A stretch of 64,000 nucleotides of DNA from an uncultured Chitinophagaceae bacterium (GCA_937907395.1 CALCII010000014.1:256421-320420), one strand, 5' to 3'; counted from the stretch's first letter, positions 1-8,582 are shown. Made by a program: numbers and translations. Notes: generated by a model from the letters alone, not told the origin.

Positions 1-527
1 CATTACCCGGCTGGCCAGAGCCCCAGTAGTTGGCCATACCGCCGCCACCACCGGCGCCACCGGCAATAAATTTTACAACAGAGTTTACTGTTACAATCGT
101 TGCAGCACCGCCACCACCGCCACCGCCGGATGAACCATTGGGACCGGCATTACCGCCATTACCTCCATTGTAATTGGTATTATAAGGAGAAACACCCCCG
201 GTACCGCCTCCCGAATTGTTAACACTGTTGGCACCATTGGTACCCTTACCGCCGGGATAAATATCTATGATATCTCCCGGTGTTACTGTATAAGATGCAT
301 AGATATAACCAACCGGACCGGCAGCCGGATTGTAACATCCGTTACCACAGTCTTGTCCGCCCACGCCACCACCACCGCCATATACTTTAATGACGATACT
401 GGTAACACCCGATGGTACCGTCCACGAAGAGGTGCTTGTGTAGGTTGTGGTTGTTTGTGCTGTTGATGTAAAAAAGAGGAAAAGAAAGAGATAGGCAAAT
501 ACGCCGCTACGCAGATGAAGGTTCATT
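1..527 (-). CDS. Secreted glycine-rich protein, N-terminal part
   Basis: Reading the minus strand from an ATG at 525-527 gives an open frame that runs off the left edge of the window, so only about 175 residues are visible. Residues 1-24 look like a Sec signal peptide (charged start, hydrophobic stretch, TSTAQ end). After about 25 Ser/Thr-rich residues the chain becomes strongly glycine-rich, with GGGGG runs at roughly residues 52-56 and 135-142 and near the edge. Such proteins in Bacteroidota are usually exported surface or adhesin-like proteins, often with a C-terminal sorting domain that would lie outside this window. The function is not assignable. Confidence 0.7.
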
Positions 528-704
528 GGATTTTGGATTTTAAAGGTCAATAATCTGTTTCAAAAATAGCTGCAGGTTATAAAATATACAATAAGCACTA
601 ACCTGTAATTTATTCTAAGCACTATTGACAGTACCGCATAAACGAAGACAAAAAAAAGCAGCCCGTTTCCGGACTGCTTCTATTCTTAAAACAAGTCTGC
701 TCTT

Positions 705-2909
705 TTATACCAGGTCAAAACGATCGAGGTTCATCACTTTATTCCATGCAGCTACGAAGTCTTTTACAAACTTCGCTTTGCCATCTTCACAAGCATACAC
801 TTCGGCTAATGCACGCAGCTCGGAATTAGAACCAAAGATGAGATCGGCTCTTGTGCCTGTCCACTTCACTTCACCCGTTTTTCGGTCACGTCCTTCAAAC
901 ACCTGTGCATATTCATTCACTGCTTTCCATGTAGTACCAAAATCCAGCAGGTTTACAAAGAAATCATTGGTAAGTGCGCCGGGCGTTTTGGTAAACACAC
1001 CATGAGCAGTACCATCGCTGTTGGTATTGAGTACACGCATACCGCCTACCAGCGCCGTCATTTCGGGTGCGGTTAAGGTGAGCAGTTGTGCTTTATCCAC
1101 CAACAATTCTTCAGCAGCAGTATGAATACCCGCTTTTACATAATTGCGGAAACCATCGGCAACGGGTTCCAGTACAGCAAAGGAATCCACATCTGTTTGT
1201 TCCTGTGATGCATCGGCACGGCCAGGTGTGAACGGAACTTTTACATCAAACCCTGCCGCTTTAGCTGCTTGTTCCACTGCGGCAACGCCACCTAATACAA
1301 TCACATCTGCCAATGAAATTTGTTTATTGTTGTTGGCTTTATTGAATTCATGCTGAATGGCTTCCAGTTTGTCCAGCACTTTTGATAACTGTGCCGGGTT
1401 GTTGACAGCCCAGAATTTCTGCGGAGCCAAACGGATGCGTGCACCATTGGCACCACCCCGCTTATCCGATCCACGGAAGGTGGAAGCAGAAGCCCATGCT
1501 GTAGATACGAGCTCGGCTGTTGTTAATCCGCTTGCCAGCAATTTTGCTTTCAATGCAGCTATATCAGTTTCATCAACGAGTGCATGTGTTACTGCCGGGA
1601 TAGGATCCTGCCAGATGAGTTCTTCAGCCGGTACTTCAGGTCCCAGGTAACGGTTGCGTGGTCCCATATCACGGTGTGTGAGTTTGAACCAGGCACGTGC
1701 AAATGCATCGGCAAACTGATCGGGGTTTTCATAGAAGCGGCGTGAAATTTTTTCATACGCCGGATCAAAACGAAGCGATAAATCAGTAGTGAGCATAAAC
1801 GGTGCATGGCGTTTACTGGCATCATGTGCATCGGGCACCAATCCTTCACCCGCATTTCCTTTGGGTTTCCACTGGTGTGCACCAGCCGGACTCTTGGTTA
1901 ATTCCCATTCGTATCCAAAAAGATTTTCAAAATAGTTATTGCTCCATTTTGTAGGCGTGGTGGTCCATGCACCTTCGAGTCCGCTGGTGATGGTATCGGC
2001 ACCATTGCCTGTACCATAGGTATTCTTCCAGCCCATACTCATTTCTTCAATACCCGCTGCAGCGGGTTCTTTGCCTACGTATTTGGATGGATCGGCAGCG
2101 CCATGTGTTTTACCAAATGTATGTCCGCCTGCAATCAACGCCACTGTTTCTTCATCATTCATAGCCATACGTGCAAAAGTTTCACGGATGTCACGGGCTG
2201 CTGCCAACGGATCAGGGTTGCCGTTAGGTCCTTCGGGGTTCACATAGATGAGGCCCATTTGTACCGCTGCCAGTGGATTCTCCAGGTCACGGTCGCCTGT
2301 ATAACGTTTATCGCCCAGCCATTCTTTTTCACTTCCCCAATAGATATCTTCTTCGGGTTCCCATACATCTTCACGTCCGCCACCAAAACCAAATGTTTTA
2401 AAGCCCATGGATTCCAATGCACAGTTACCGGCCAGGATCATAAGATCGGCCCAGGATAATTTTTTACCGTACTTCTGTTTAATGGGCCAGAGAAGCAAAC
2501 GTGCTTTATCAAGGTTTGCATTATCGGGCCAGCTGTTGAGTGGTGCAAAACGTTGCGTACCCGATCCGGCGCCGCCACGGCCATCCTGTATACGATAGGT
2601 TCCGGCACTGTGCCAGGCCATGCGGATAAAGAGCGGACCATAATGCCCGTAATCGGCCGGCCACCAGTCCTGTGAAGTGGTCATCAATGCTTCAATGTCT
2701 TTCTTAACTGCCGCCAGATCCAGGCTTTTAAACTCCTTTGCATAATCAAACTGCTCATCCATGGGATTGGAAAGGGCAGAGTTCTGACGGAGAATGTTCA
2801 GCTTTAACTGGTTGGGCCACCAGTCACGGTTACGGGTACCGCCGCCGGCTACCGGGCGACTGGTGGCACCGGTAAACGGACATTTACCTTGTGATGCGTT
2901 GTGTTCCAT
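705..2909 (-). CDS. katG: Catalase-peroxidase KatG
   Basis: This 734-residue protein has the normal length for bacterial catalase-peroxidase, a heme enzyme that removes H2O2 by catalase and peroxidase activity. The distal heme pocket is seen as R96-M-A-W99-H100, and the proximal heme ligand as H263 in GGHTFGKTHGA. W99, Y222 (MGLIYVNPEG) and a Met near 248 can form the Met-Tyr-Trp adduct needed for catalase activity. The gene is divergent from oxyR, with a 123-bp intergenic region carrying an OxyR-like site, so peroxide-inducible control is likely. The sequence appears complete and intact. Confidence 0.97.
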   Translation of the reverse strand: MEHNASQGKCPFTGATSRPVAGGGTRNRDWWPNQLKLNILRQNSALSNPMDEQFDYAKEFKSLDLAAVKKDIEALMTTSQDWWPADYGHYGPLFIRMAWHSAGTYRIQDGRGGAGSGTQRFAPLNSWPDNANLDKARLLLWPIKQKYGKKLSWADLMILAGNCALESMGFKTFGFGGGREDVWEPEEDIYWGSEKEWLGDKRYTGDRDLENPLAAVQMGLIYVNPEGPNGNPDPLAAARDIRETFARMAMNDEETVALIAGGHTFGKTHGAADPSKYVGKEPAAAGIEEMSMGWKNTYGTGNGADTITSGLEGAWTTTPTKWSNNYFENLFGYEWELTKSPAGAHQWKPKGNAGEGLVPDAHDASKRHAPFMLTTDLSLRFDPAYEKISRRFYENPDQFADAFARAWFKLTHRDMGPRNRYLGPEVPAEELIWQDPIPAVTHALVDETDIAALKAKLLASGLTTAELVSTAWASASTFRGSDKRGGANGARIRLAPQKFWAVNNPAQLSKVLDKLEAIQHEFNKANNNKQISLADVIVLGGVAAVEQAAKAAGFDVKVPFTPGRADASQEQTDVDSFAVLEPVADGFRNYVKAGIHTAAEELLVDKAQLLTLTAPEMTALVGGMRVLNTNSDGTAHGVFTKTPGALTNDFFVNLLDFGTTWKAVNEYAQVFEGRDRKTGEVKWTGTRADLIFGSNSELRALAEVYACEDGKAKFVKDFVAAWNKVMNLDRFDLV

Positions 2910-3019
2910 ACTTAACGATTAATGTATTGATTAAAGATTTGTTTAAGAAACAAAGACGAAATGCAATCAAAAGTAAAGCAGCAACCACTATAAATCAAAT
3001 TGATTATTTTTATGATCAT

Positions 3020-3034
3020 ATAGTTTTTGTCTAT
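3020..3034. promoter_or_regulatory. OxyR-like operator
   Basis: An ATAG-N7-CTAT element matches the known OxyR half-site pair. It lies between divergent katG and oxyR and overlaps the oxyR start codon (ATG at 3033), which suggests autorepression of oxyR. A related AT-rich element lies about 10-20 bp upstream. The assignment rests on motif match and context only. Confidence 0.6.
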
Positions 3035-3968
3035 GACCTTAACCCAACTGGAATACATTGTCGCCCTCGATACCTGGCGCCATTTTGCAGTGGCAGCCGA
3101 GAAATGTTTTGTAACCCAGCCCACCCTCAGTATGCAGATCCAGAAACTGGAAGAAGAGCTGGGCGTGAAATTGTTTGACCGCACCAAACAACCGGTGATC
3201 CCCACCGAAATTGGTAATGGCATCCTCGCACAGGCACGCACTGTGTTACGGGAAGCCGAGCTGATCAAACAACTCATCAGCGATCAGAAAGATACGTTGA
3301 GTGGTGAGTTGCGCATTGGCATCATTCCCACACTGGCGCCTTATTTGTTGCCGCCCTTATATAAAACCATGCGGCAGAAATATCCCAAGCTCAACCTGGT
3401 GATCAAAGAATCTATTACAGAAGACCTGATACAGGAGCTGAAAAACAACCGTCTCGATTGCGGCATTGTGGTAACACCGTTGAAAGATGCCTCTATCAAA
3501 GAAGATGTGATGTTTTATGAAGAGTTGTTTGTGTATGTATCGGCAAAGAATGCTTTGAGCGAAAAGAAATATGTACTGGCTGCGGAGCTTGACCCGAATC
3601 AATTGTGGTTACTGGAAGAAGGGCATTGTTTCCGTTCGCAGATACTTAATTTATGTGAGCTGAGGCGAAGTACCGATTTTCAGTTCCGTTACGAAACCGG
3701 AAATATTGAAACCCTGAAGCGCATGGTGGATAAAAGCGATGGCATTACCATTTTACCCGAGCTGGCGGTGATGGAATTTACCAAGTCGCAACACAAACTG
3801 GTGAAACGGTTGAAGCAGCCAAGTCCGGCCCGTGAAGTGAGCCTGGTTACGCACCGGGATCATATTAAAACCCGCCTTATCCAAACATTGAAAGAGGAGA
3901 TATTGCAGATTGTTCCAAAGCAGATGCAGAAGCTGAATAATAAGAAAGTGGTGGAGATAAATTATTGA
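3033..3968 (+). CDS. oxyR: Peroxide-sensing LysR-type regulator OxyR
   Basis: This is a 311-residue LysR-family activator. An N-terminal winged helix-turn-helix (about residues 1-60) is followed by a substrate-binding-like sensor domain. The redox cysteines fall at C199 and C208 in the pattern GHCFRSQILNLC, matching the E. coli OxyR cysteine positions. The ATG at 3033 is preferred over an upstream TTG at 3027 because the family begins MTLTQLEYIV. It is divergent from katG, its expected target. Only 16 bp after its stop begins the attI-like leader of cassette array 1, so the array was inserted at the 3' edge of this gene without damaging it. Confidence 0.95.
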   Translation: MTLTQLEYIVALDTWRHFAVAAEKCFVTQPTLSMQIQKLEEELGVKLFDRTKQPVIPTEIGNGILAQARTVLREAELIKQLISDQKDTLSGELRIGIIPTLAPYLLPPLYKTMRQKYPKLNLVIKESITEDLIQELKNNRLDCGIVVTPLKDASIKEDVMFYEELFVYVSAKNALSEKKYVLAAELDPNQLWLLEEGHCFRSQILNLCELRRSTDFQFRYETGNIETLKRMVDKSDGITILPELAVMEFTKSQHKLVKRLKQPSPAREVSLVTHRDHIKTRLIQTLKEEILQIVPKQMQKLNNKKVVEINY

Positions 3969-3984
3969 GTACTAGCCGATTTTA

Positions 3985-4111
3985 AACGTTTATAAACGAA
4001 AACAAACGGGTGCAATTGCGCTACAAACAATTGAAATTTGATAATATTATATTGTTGATTTTCAATAATTTTAAAAAAGCAATGAGTGCGTGTAATAGCG
4101 CAAAGCATTGT
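3985..4111 (+). other. attI-like leader of cassette array 1
   Basis: About 127 bp here aligns along its whole length with 30655-30780, the stretch that follows the recombinase gene. Shared landmarks are ACAAACGG, GCAATTG, the palindrome TTGATTTTCAA (4055-4065) and the end AAAGCATTG just before GTT at 4112. Both copies end exactly where the first cassette begins. By analogy with integrons this would be the attachment site, and possibly the promoter region, of the array. No recombinase gene is next to this copy. Confidence 0.75.
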
Positions 4112-4143
4112 GTTAGTAGCCATTTTATTGGAGCATTCCGTTA

Positions 4144-4926
4144 ATGAAAAGATTCTTACCCATATTACTTCTATTCTCATCTTGTTCGACACAATCTGAC
4201 AAGACAAAAAATATTCAGGTAGACACTACAAAAGTGATTGAAAGTTTAAAGCCAAAGGTGATTTCGGACTCAACAAACACACTGACAGGAAAGACTGAAA
4301 ATTTAGAACTTGATTATATAGTTTGGGGTTGTGCTTGTGCCAATTGGGTGACACCGACTGACCTTGACAAATATCAGGATAACAAACTTGCTGAACATTG
4401 TATTTTTATTGAACCAGCAAGTGATAGTATGGAATTGCCTATATATTTTGACGCTGCAAGACACAGGATAAAAGTAAAGGGACAGTTTTATACACGACCA
4501 GACTATCCAAAAGGAACGGTGCAGACAGAAGAACAATTAGAAAAGGCAAGAGTATTTCGCTATACAGAAATTCAAGTAATTGACAAACCAAACTTTAAAC
4601 CCAACAGTAAAGTACAAACCTTGACACTTAGCTATAATGCAATTTCTTGTACATGTGCACAGTGGAGTGAGCCACAATTTGACAACAACCCTGAAAAACG
4701 AGCTCGTTATTGGCTAGAGCCTTCAAATCAAAATTTAATAAACGCTGACACATTATTTGATGGAGAAAATTTACCTGTTCAAATTAAAGTAACAGGACAA
4801 ATCGTAAGCGAAAACGGTTTCCCAAAAAGAAACTTATCAAAAGTTGGACAAGACGAAGCCGGCAAAGTGTTTCGGTATACAAAAATTCAAGTTCTAAAAA
4901 ACGGACAGAAGAAAAACGGCTACTAA
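4144..4926 (+). CDS. Lipoprotein with two repeated CxCAxW domains
   Basis: This 260-residue protein begins with a lipoprotein signal ending FSSC (Cys14). Two homologous halves follow, roughly residues 55-150 and 158-255. Each has a CxCAxW motif (GCACANW and CTCAQWS), a central acidic stretch and an end of the form VFRYT-IQV. This points to a tandem duplication inside the gene. The protein is probably anchored in the cell envelope; no function is recognised. The TAA stop lies inside the inverse core (TAAC) of the cassette repeat, so gene and attC-like site are tightly packed. Confidence 0.75.
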   Translation: MKRFLPILLLFSSCSTQSDKTKNIQVDTTKVIESLKPKVISDSTNTLTGKTENLELDYIVWGCACANWVTPTDLDKYQDNKLAEHCIFIEPASDSMELPIYFDAARHRIKVKGQFYTRPDYPKGTVQTEEQLEKARVFRYTEIQVIDKPNFKPNSKVQTLTLSYNAISCTCAQWSEPQFDNNPEKRARYWLEPSNQNLINADTLFDGENLPVQIKVTGQIVSENGFPKRNLSKVGQDEAGKVFRYTKIQVLKNGQKKNGY

Positions 4927-5114
4927 CATTGGTATTTGCAAAAGCTGGGTGGACGTAAGCCGTGTTTCAACTTTTTGTTTTCCAATTTAGCTTCATATCG
5001 GGCTGGACGTTATTAATTAAGCTATGTGCAAATCATCAACTTTTATTTATAAATTTAGCTTCAGGTAGCCGGGCAGACGGAAGTCTATTCCCCAGCCTTC
5101 GCAAATACCTGCTC
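4925..5114 (+). repeat. attC-like site of cassette 1.1
   Basis: AAC at 4925-4927 and GTT at 5115 bound the element. The outer arms GGTATTTGCAAAAGCTGGG and CCCAGCCTTCGCAAATACC are near-perfect inverted repeats, with a long imperfect centre. The repeat follows the first gene and precedes the next cassette start. Confidence 0.75.
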
Positions 5115-5129
5115 GTTAGCAGCAACACT

Positions 5130-5861
5130 ATGGACCAGTTCGACAATTTAGCCGATAATCGCCTTATTCGTGGATGCATTTACTGCGGTGGCTTACCAGA
5201 CACTCGTGACCATGTTCCATCTAAATGTCTTCTTGAACAACCCTATCCAACAAATTTGCCTGTAGTCGGGTGTTGTGATTCTTGTAATCAAAGTTTTTCT
5301 AAAGACGAACAGTATTTCATTTGCTTACTTGAAAGTGTTCTTTGTGGTTCAACCGATCCAGAAAAAATTAGCCGACCTTCAGTTCGTAGAATTATGGAAA
5401 AGTCACCAGCACTTCGACAAAGAATTGAAAAGTCAAAAACTGAAGTCAATGGACAAATAGCTTTTATTCCAGAAATAGAGCGCATTAATAACGTAATGCT
5501 AAAACTTGCACGAGGACATGCCGCCTTTGAACTTAGCCAACCATGTCGTAACGAGCCAGACCATTTTTGGTGTAGTCCTCTGTTATTACTTTCCCAAGAA
5601 GAACAGGAAAACTTCAATGCAGCACACTTTCCACATGTCTTTGGAGAAGTAGGTTCTCGTAATATGCAACGTCTTCAGGTTCTTCAAATGACTAGGCTTG
5701 ACGAGAATGGCAAAGAGCAAAATATTGGAATGCTATTCAATGATTGGATTGATGTTCAAGATGACAGATATAGATTCTTGGCAATAGATGATATGGGGCA
5801 GATTGTGATAAGAATTGTTATTGCAGAATACTTTGCATGCGAGGTAGCTTGGGGACTATAA
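5130..5861 (+). CDS. HNH-like endonuclease domain protein
   Basis: The ATG at 5130 follows the cassette start at 5115; a longer reading frame upstream only crosses the attC-like repeat. The 243-residue product has a C16-x2-C19 pair, a TRDHVPSK motif (D27-H28) and a C49-x2-C52 pair followed by N53. This is the zinc-bound layout of HNH/beta-beta-alpha-metal nucleases. The rest (residues 60-243) has no recognised domain. As a solitary cassette gene it could be a defence or toxin nuclease, but that is inference. It is the middle cassette of array 1. Confidence 0.65.
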   Translation: MDQFDNLADNRLIRGCIYCGGLPDTRDHVPSKCLLEQPYPTNLPVVGCCDSCNQSFSKDEQYFICLLESVLCGSTDPEKISRPSVRRIMEKSPALRQRIEKSKTEVNGQIAFIPEIERINNVMLKLARGHAAFELSQPCRNEPDHFWCSPLLLLSQEEQENFNAAHFPHVFGEVGSRNMQRLQVLQMTRLDENGKEQNIGMLFNDWIDVQDDRYRFLAIDDMGQIVIRIVIAEYFACEVAWGL

Positions 5862-5879
5862 TAGTACCGTGCTGCTCCT

Positions 5880-5898
5880 AACATTGGTATTGCCAATA
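5880..5898 (+). repeat. Remnant attC-like site of cassette 1.2
   Basis: The inverse core AAC (5880) and the first arm are present, but the sequence then jumps into the third cassette's start (GCAACAATAC), with the rest of the repeat and the GTTA missing. This looks like a deletion between the two similar arms of one attC-like site, leaving cassettes 1.2 and 1.3 fused. Confidence 0.6.
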
Positions 5899-5924
5899 GC
5901 AACAATACTAAGACACTTTATAAC

Positions 5925-6701
5925 ATGAAGATATCAGCTTTATCGATAGAGCAAATAACGCCACACATTGTCGGCTCTAAAACAGGCCGAGAGATTGTAA
6001 AGTTTTTCAATGATTATGGTATCAGAGACGTATATGATGATGATAACGGCTTACCAGATATTGACAAACGCAATGGGCAGCGACCATCAAAAACACAATA
6101 TGTCAAAAAGCGATTAAGTGATTTAAATGATAGCCATTCCCTGAGAGAATTACTAAATGATTTTTTAAAAAACAATCCAGCAATTAAAGATAAATTCAAC
6201 AAAATCCTTTCTCCCGACGGCTACGGAGTTATAGAGTTAGGTGGTGAATTAAAAGTTCAAGGCGGTGTAGTAAACAACTCCGAACCGATTGTAAATGAAG
6301 CACACTTTCAAGACATTCAAAACAGGATTCTTAAGGCATTAGATGAAGCACAAGTTTCAATAACATTGGTAATGGCATGGTTCACAAATGACACACTTTT
6401 CCAAAAAATAGTTGAAAAACATAAGCAAGGACTCGATATTAAATTCGCTATTTATGACGATGGAATTAATCGTAAACATGGCGTAGATGTATCTCAAATT
6501 CCACACGTTAAAATAAAGAGGGGACAACGGGGCGGTCTTATGCACAATAAGTTCTGTGTTATAGACAATCAAGTTGTCATAACTGGGTCTTATAATTGGT
6601 CAGATAACGCAGAATTTAAAAACGATGAGAATGTCACCGTGGAATACGACCCGAAACAAGCATCAAAATATTCAGTAGAATACAGGCGCTTGACTTCTTG
6701 A
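5925..6701 (+). CDS. PLD-family nuclease-like protein
   Basis: This 258-residue protein carries one phospholipase D HKD motif at H207-x-K209-x4-D214 (MHNKFCVID), followed by the usual GSYNWS turn. The family includes Nuc-type endonucleases that act as dimers of single-HKD chains. Residues 130-230 form the PLD domain. The N-terminal 110 residues are charged and helical and lack a recognised domain. There is no signal peptide, so it is probably cytoplasmic. It is the last cassette of array 1, next to an HNH-like cassette, which suggests nucleic-acid-directed cargo. A lipid-hydrolase role cannot be excluded. Confidence 0.8.
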   Translation: MKISALSIEQITPHIVGSKTGREIVKFFNDYGIRDVYDDDNGLPDIDKRNGQRPSKTQYVKKRLSDLNDSHSLRELLNDFLKNNPAIKDKFNKILSPDGYGVIELGGELKVQGGVVNNSEPIVNEAHFQDIQNRILKALDEAQVSITLVMAWFTNDTLFQKIVEKHKQGLDIKFAIYDDGINRKHGVDVSQIPHVKIKRGQRGGLMHNKFCVIDNQVVITGSYNWSDNAEFKNDENVTVEYDPKQASKYSVEYRRLTS

Positions 6702-6717
6702 CAAATGTACTGCTGCT

Positions 6718-6830
6718 AACATTGCATTGGCAATATGGCGGGTGACGAATATATTCTCATCCCTTTGTTCGCTAATCATCTTCAGTTTCGGCAGACGAAT
6801 AACGGCAAGCAGCAGAATTAACAATGAGCT
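6718..6830 (+). repeat. Truncated attC-like site of cassette 1.3
   Basis: It begins with the inverse core in CTGCTGCTAAC (AAC 6718-6720) and the first arm, then is replaced by REP sequence near 6830 before the closing arm and GTT. This marks the right end of array 1. Confidence 0.6.
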
Positions 6831-6837
6831 CTTTTCG

Positions 6838-6905
6838 CAGCCGAGTCTCCCCCTCCTTCTCAGGCGCAGTCTGGCGCTAGCCGACTCGCCGTTATCCGGA
6901 GGAAA
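6838..6905 (+). repeat. REP hairpin, copy 1
   Basis: The sequence runs from GAGTC to GACTCG with an internal CAGGCGCAGTCTGG segment. The same sequence recurs about 342 bp downstream and, inverted, at 7908-7950. Confidence 0.7.
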
Positions 6906-6955
6906 AACCCCAATCACCAAAATAATTCCACCTGCCTCTTGCTTAACTTAGCTGT

Positions 6956-7288
6956 ATGCCTGTAAAACGAAAAATACCTTACTCCAACGGTCACTTCTTT
7001 ATAACGTTCACCTGCTACAACTGGCTGCCATTACTGGAGCGTACCAACAGCTACGATCTTGTTTACAAATGGTTCACCTATTTGAAACAACAAGGCCATT
7101 TCATCACCGGTTACTGCATCATGCCCAATCACCTGCACGCACTAATTGGTTTCACCGAATCAGAAAAAAGCATTTTTCGCAACCGAGTCTCCCCCGCCTT
7201 CACAGGCGCAGTCTGGCTCCAGCCGACTCGCCGTTATCCGGAGGAAAAACCCCAATCGCAAAAATTATTCCACCTGCCTCTTGCCTAA
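6956..7288 (+). pseudogene. Truncated RAYT (REP-associated tyrosine transposase)
   Basis: The first 61 codons are the same as the intact gene at 7298, including the HxH motif (H59, H61). After about residue 72 the frame runs into a REP hairpin and stops at 110 residues. The catalytic tyrosine region is missing. This is the left product of the 342-bp tandem duplication and should be inactive. Confidence 0.8.
7179..7245 (+). repeat. REP hairpin, copy 2
   Basis: This near-identical direct repeat of the hairpin at 6838-6905 forms the junction between the broken and intact RAYT copies and lies 50 bp upstream of the intact start. Confidence 0.7.
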
Positions 7289-7297
7289 CTTAGCTGT

Positions 7298-7894
7298 ATG
7301 CCTGTAAAACGAAAAATACCTTACTCCAACGGTCACTTCTTTATAACGTTCACCTGCTACAACTGGCTGCCATTACTGGAGCGTACCAACAGCTACGATC
7401 TTGTTTACAAATGGTTCACCTATTTGAAACAACAAGGCCATTTCATCACCGGTTACTGCATCATGCCCAATCACCTGCATATCCTGATTGCTTTCACCGA
7501 ATCAGAAAAAAACATCAATAACATCATAGGCGATGGCAAACGATTTATTGGTTACGAAATCATCAAAAGACTGAAAGAAAAAAATGAAAAAGCGCTGCTC
7601 ACACAACTATCCGCAGGAGTAAACAGCAGCGACAGGAAAAGAGGTAAACTGTATGAACTATGGGAAGACAGTTTCGATTGGAAAGAATGTACGAGCCGTG
7701 CTTTTGTTGAGCAGAAATTACTTTACATGCATAACAACCCCTGTAGCGGCAAATACACCCTGGTTACAAATCCTGAAGATTATGCGCACAGTTCTGCGAA
7801 GTACTATCTAACCGGAATGCAAGGCGTGTATCCCGTAACCGATTATACAGATCTGGAAGATATAGATCTGACAAAACCGAATATACAAGTATAG
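7298..7894 (+). CDS. RAYT / IS200-like Y1 transposase (REP-associated)
   Basis: This 198-residue protein has the layout of REP-associated tyrosine transposases. A metal-binding HxH sits at H59-L-H61 in MPNHLH, and a catalytic tyrosine at Y143 in the helix LLYMHNNP. These HUH enzymes nick and rejoin single-stranded REP DNA. The gene is flanked by REP hairpins in opposite orientations, as expected for this family. The start at 7298 is supported by the identical start of the duplicated upstream copy. It is intact and probably functional. Confidence 0.9.
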   Translation: MPVKRKIPYSNGHFFITFTCYNWLPLLERTNSYDLVYKWFTYLKQQGHFITGYCIMPNHLHILIAFTESEKNINNIIGDGKRFIGYEIIKRLKEKNEKALLTQLSAGVNSSDRKRGKLYELWEDSFDWKECTSRAFVEQKLLYMHNNPCSGKYTLVTNPEDYAHSSAKYYLTGMQGVYPVTDYTDLEDIDLTKPNIQV

Positions 7895-7907
7895 ATTCCT
7901 TGCTTTT

Positions 7908-7950
7908 TGACGGCGAGTCGGCTATCGCCAGACTACGCCTGAGAAACCTG
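7908..7950 (-). repeat. REP hairpin, inverted copy 3
   Basis: It is the reverse complement of the GCGCAGTCTGG...CCGACTCGCCG part of copies 1 and 2 and lies 14 bp after the RAYT stop codon. The stretch 7951-8123 holds no other recognisable feature. Confidence 0.65.
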
Positions 7951-8123
7951 CTCCCATGCTTTAGTTCGTTTCTCTACGAACCAATGACCATTCTTTTCCA
8001 TTTCGTGGAGACAGGAACCGGGGCTGCGACTATGCCTGAGAAAAAATGACAAGTAGGTTTTAAAAAATCTTACTACACATAATTGAAAACGGAACACTCT
8101 TTCTATTAGCTTAACTTTAATAG

Positions 8124-8582
8124 ATGATCACCAGAATCATTGTTTTTATGCTGTTGAATTTTGGGGCACTGGGCCTTGGCGGGTTCTTCACCGGTAAAGG
8201 GGTTGTGTCCGATTGGTATGCCACACTCAACAAAGCTCCGTGGACGCCTCCGGGTTGGGTGTTTGGTTTTGCCTGGACCACCATCATGATCTGCTTTGCG
8301 GTTTTCATGGCTTATCTCTGGCCAAGAATAGAAAACAAACAACTGCTGATAGGTTTGTACCTGTTGCAATGGATATTGAATGTGGCCTGGAATCCACTCT
8401 TTTTCTATTGGCACAACGTTTCAGCTTCTCTTATTGTGATATTGCTGCTCACAGTATTGATCGGTTTCCTGTTGGTTTATTTTATGCCGGTGATGAAGTG
8501 GATGTGCATACTCATTGTTCCTTATTTCATCTGGCTGCTCATTGCCACATCGCTTAACGCATACGTTTTAATTAAAAACTGA
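8124..8582 (+). CDS. tspO: TspO/MBR family tryptophan-rich sensory protein
   Basis: This 152-residue membrane protein has five predicted helices and the family's marker motifs: LNKAPWTPPGWVFG (residues 34-47), WNPLFF in the centre, and PYFIWLLIATSLN near the end. TspO/MBR proteins bind porphyrins and related ligands and modulate tetrapyrrole or stress responses. The length is close to the family norm. It lies to the right of the REP element and seems to be single-gene, with no clear operon partner. Confidence 0.9.
   Translation: MITRIIVFMLLNFGALGLGGFFTGKGVVSDWYATLNKAPWTPPGWVFGFAWTTIMICFAVFMAYLWPRIENKQLLIGLYLLQWILNVAWNPLFFYWHNVSASLIVILLLTVLIGFLLVYFMPVMKWMCILIVPYFIWLLIATSLNAYVLIKN

Larger units (their letters stand above)
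4112..6830 (+). mobile_element. Integron-like cassette array 1 (three cassettes)
   Basis: Three cassettes start at GTT 4112, GTT 5115 and about 5899. In the first two, the start sequence is complementary to the sequence just before that cassette's own terminal repeat (GTTAGTAGCC at 4112 pairs with GGCTACTAAC at 4918-4927). All three genes point the same way, and the segment is more AT-rich than the flanks. The third terminal repeat is cut off by a REP element near 6830. No integrase is adjacent; the recombinase at 29.5 kb shares the same leader type and may have acted in trans. Confidence 0.8.
6838..7955 (+). mobile_element. REP/RAYT element (REPtron) with tandem duplication
   Basis: An intact Y1 transposase-like gene (7298-7894) lies between REP hairpins. 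Two direct REP copies are upstream (about 6838-6905 and 7179-7245) and one inverted copy is downstream (about 7908-7950). A 342-bp segment, comprising the REP, the promoter region and the 5' half of the gene, is duplicated in tandem, giving a broken first gene copy. The element sits on the truncated end of cassette array 1. Confidence 0.8.

Noticed and set aside
625..1005. Open frame on the plus strand over katG
   Set aside because: It lies on the opposite strand of a clear, complete KatG and has no protein-like features.
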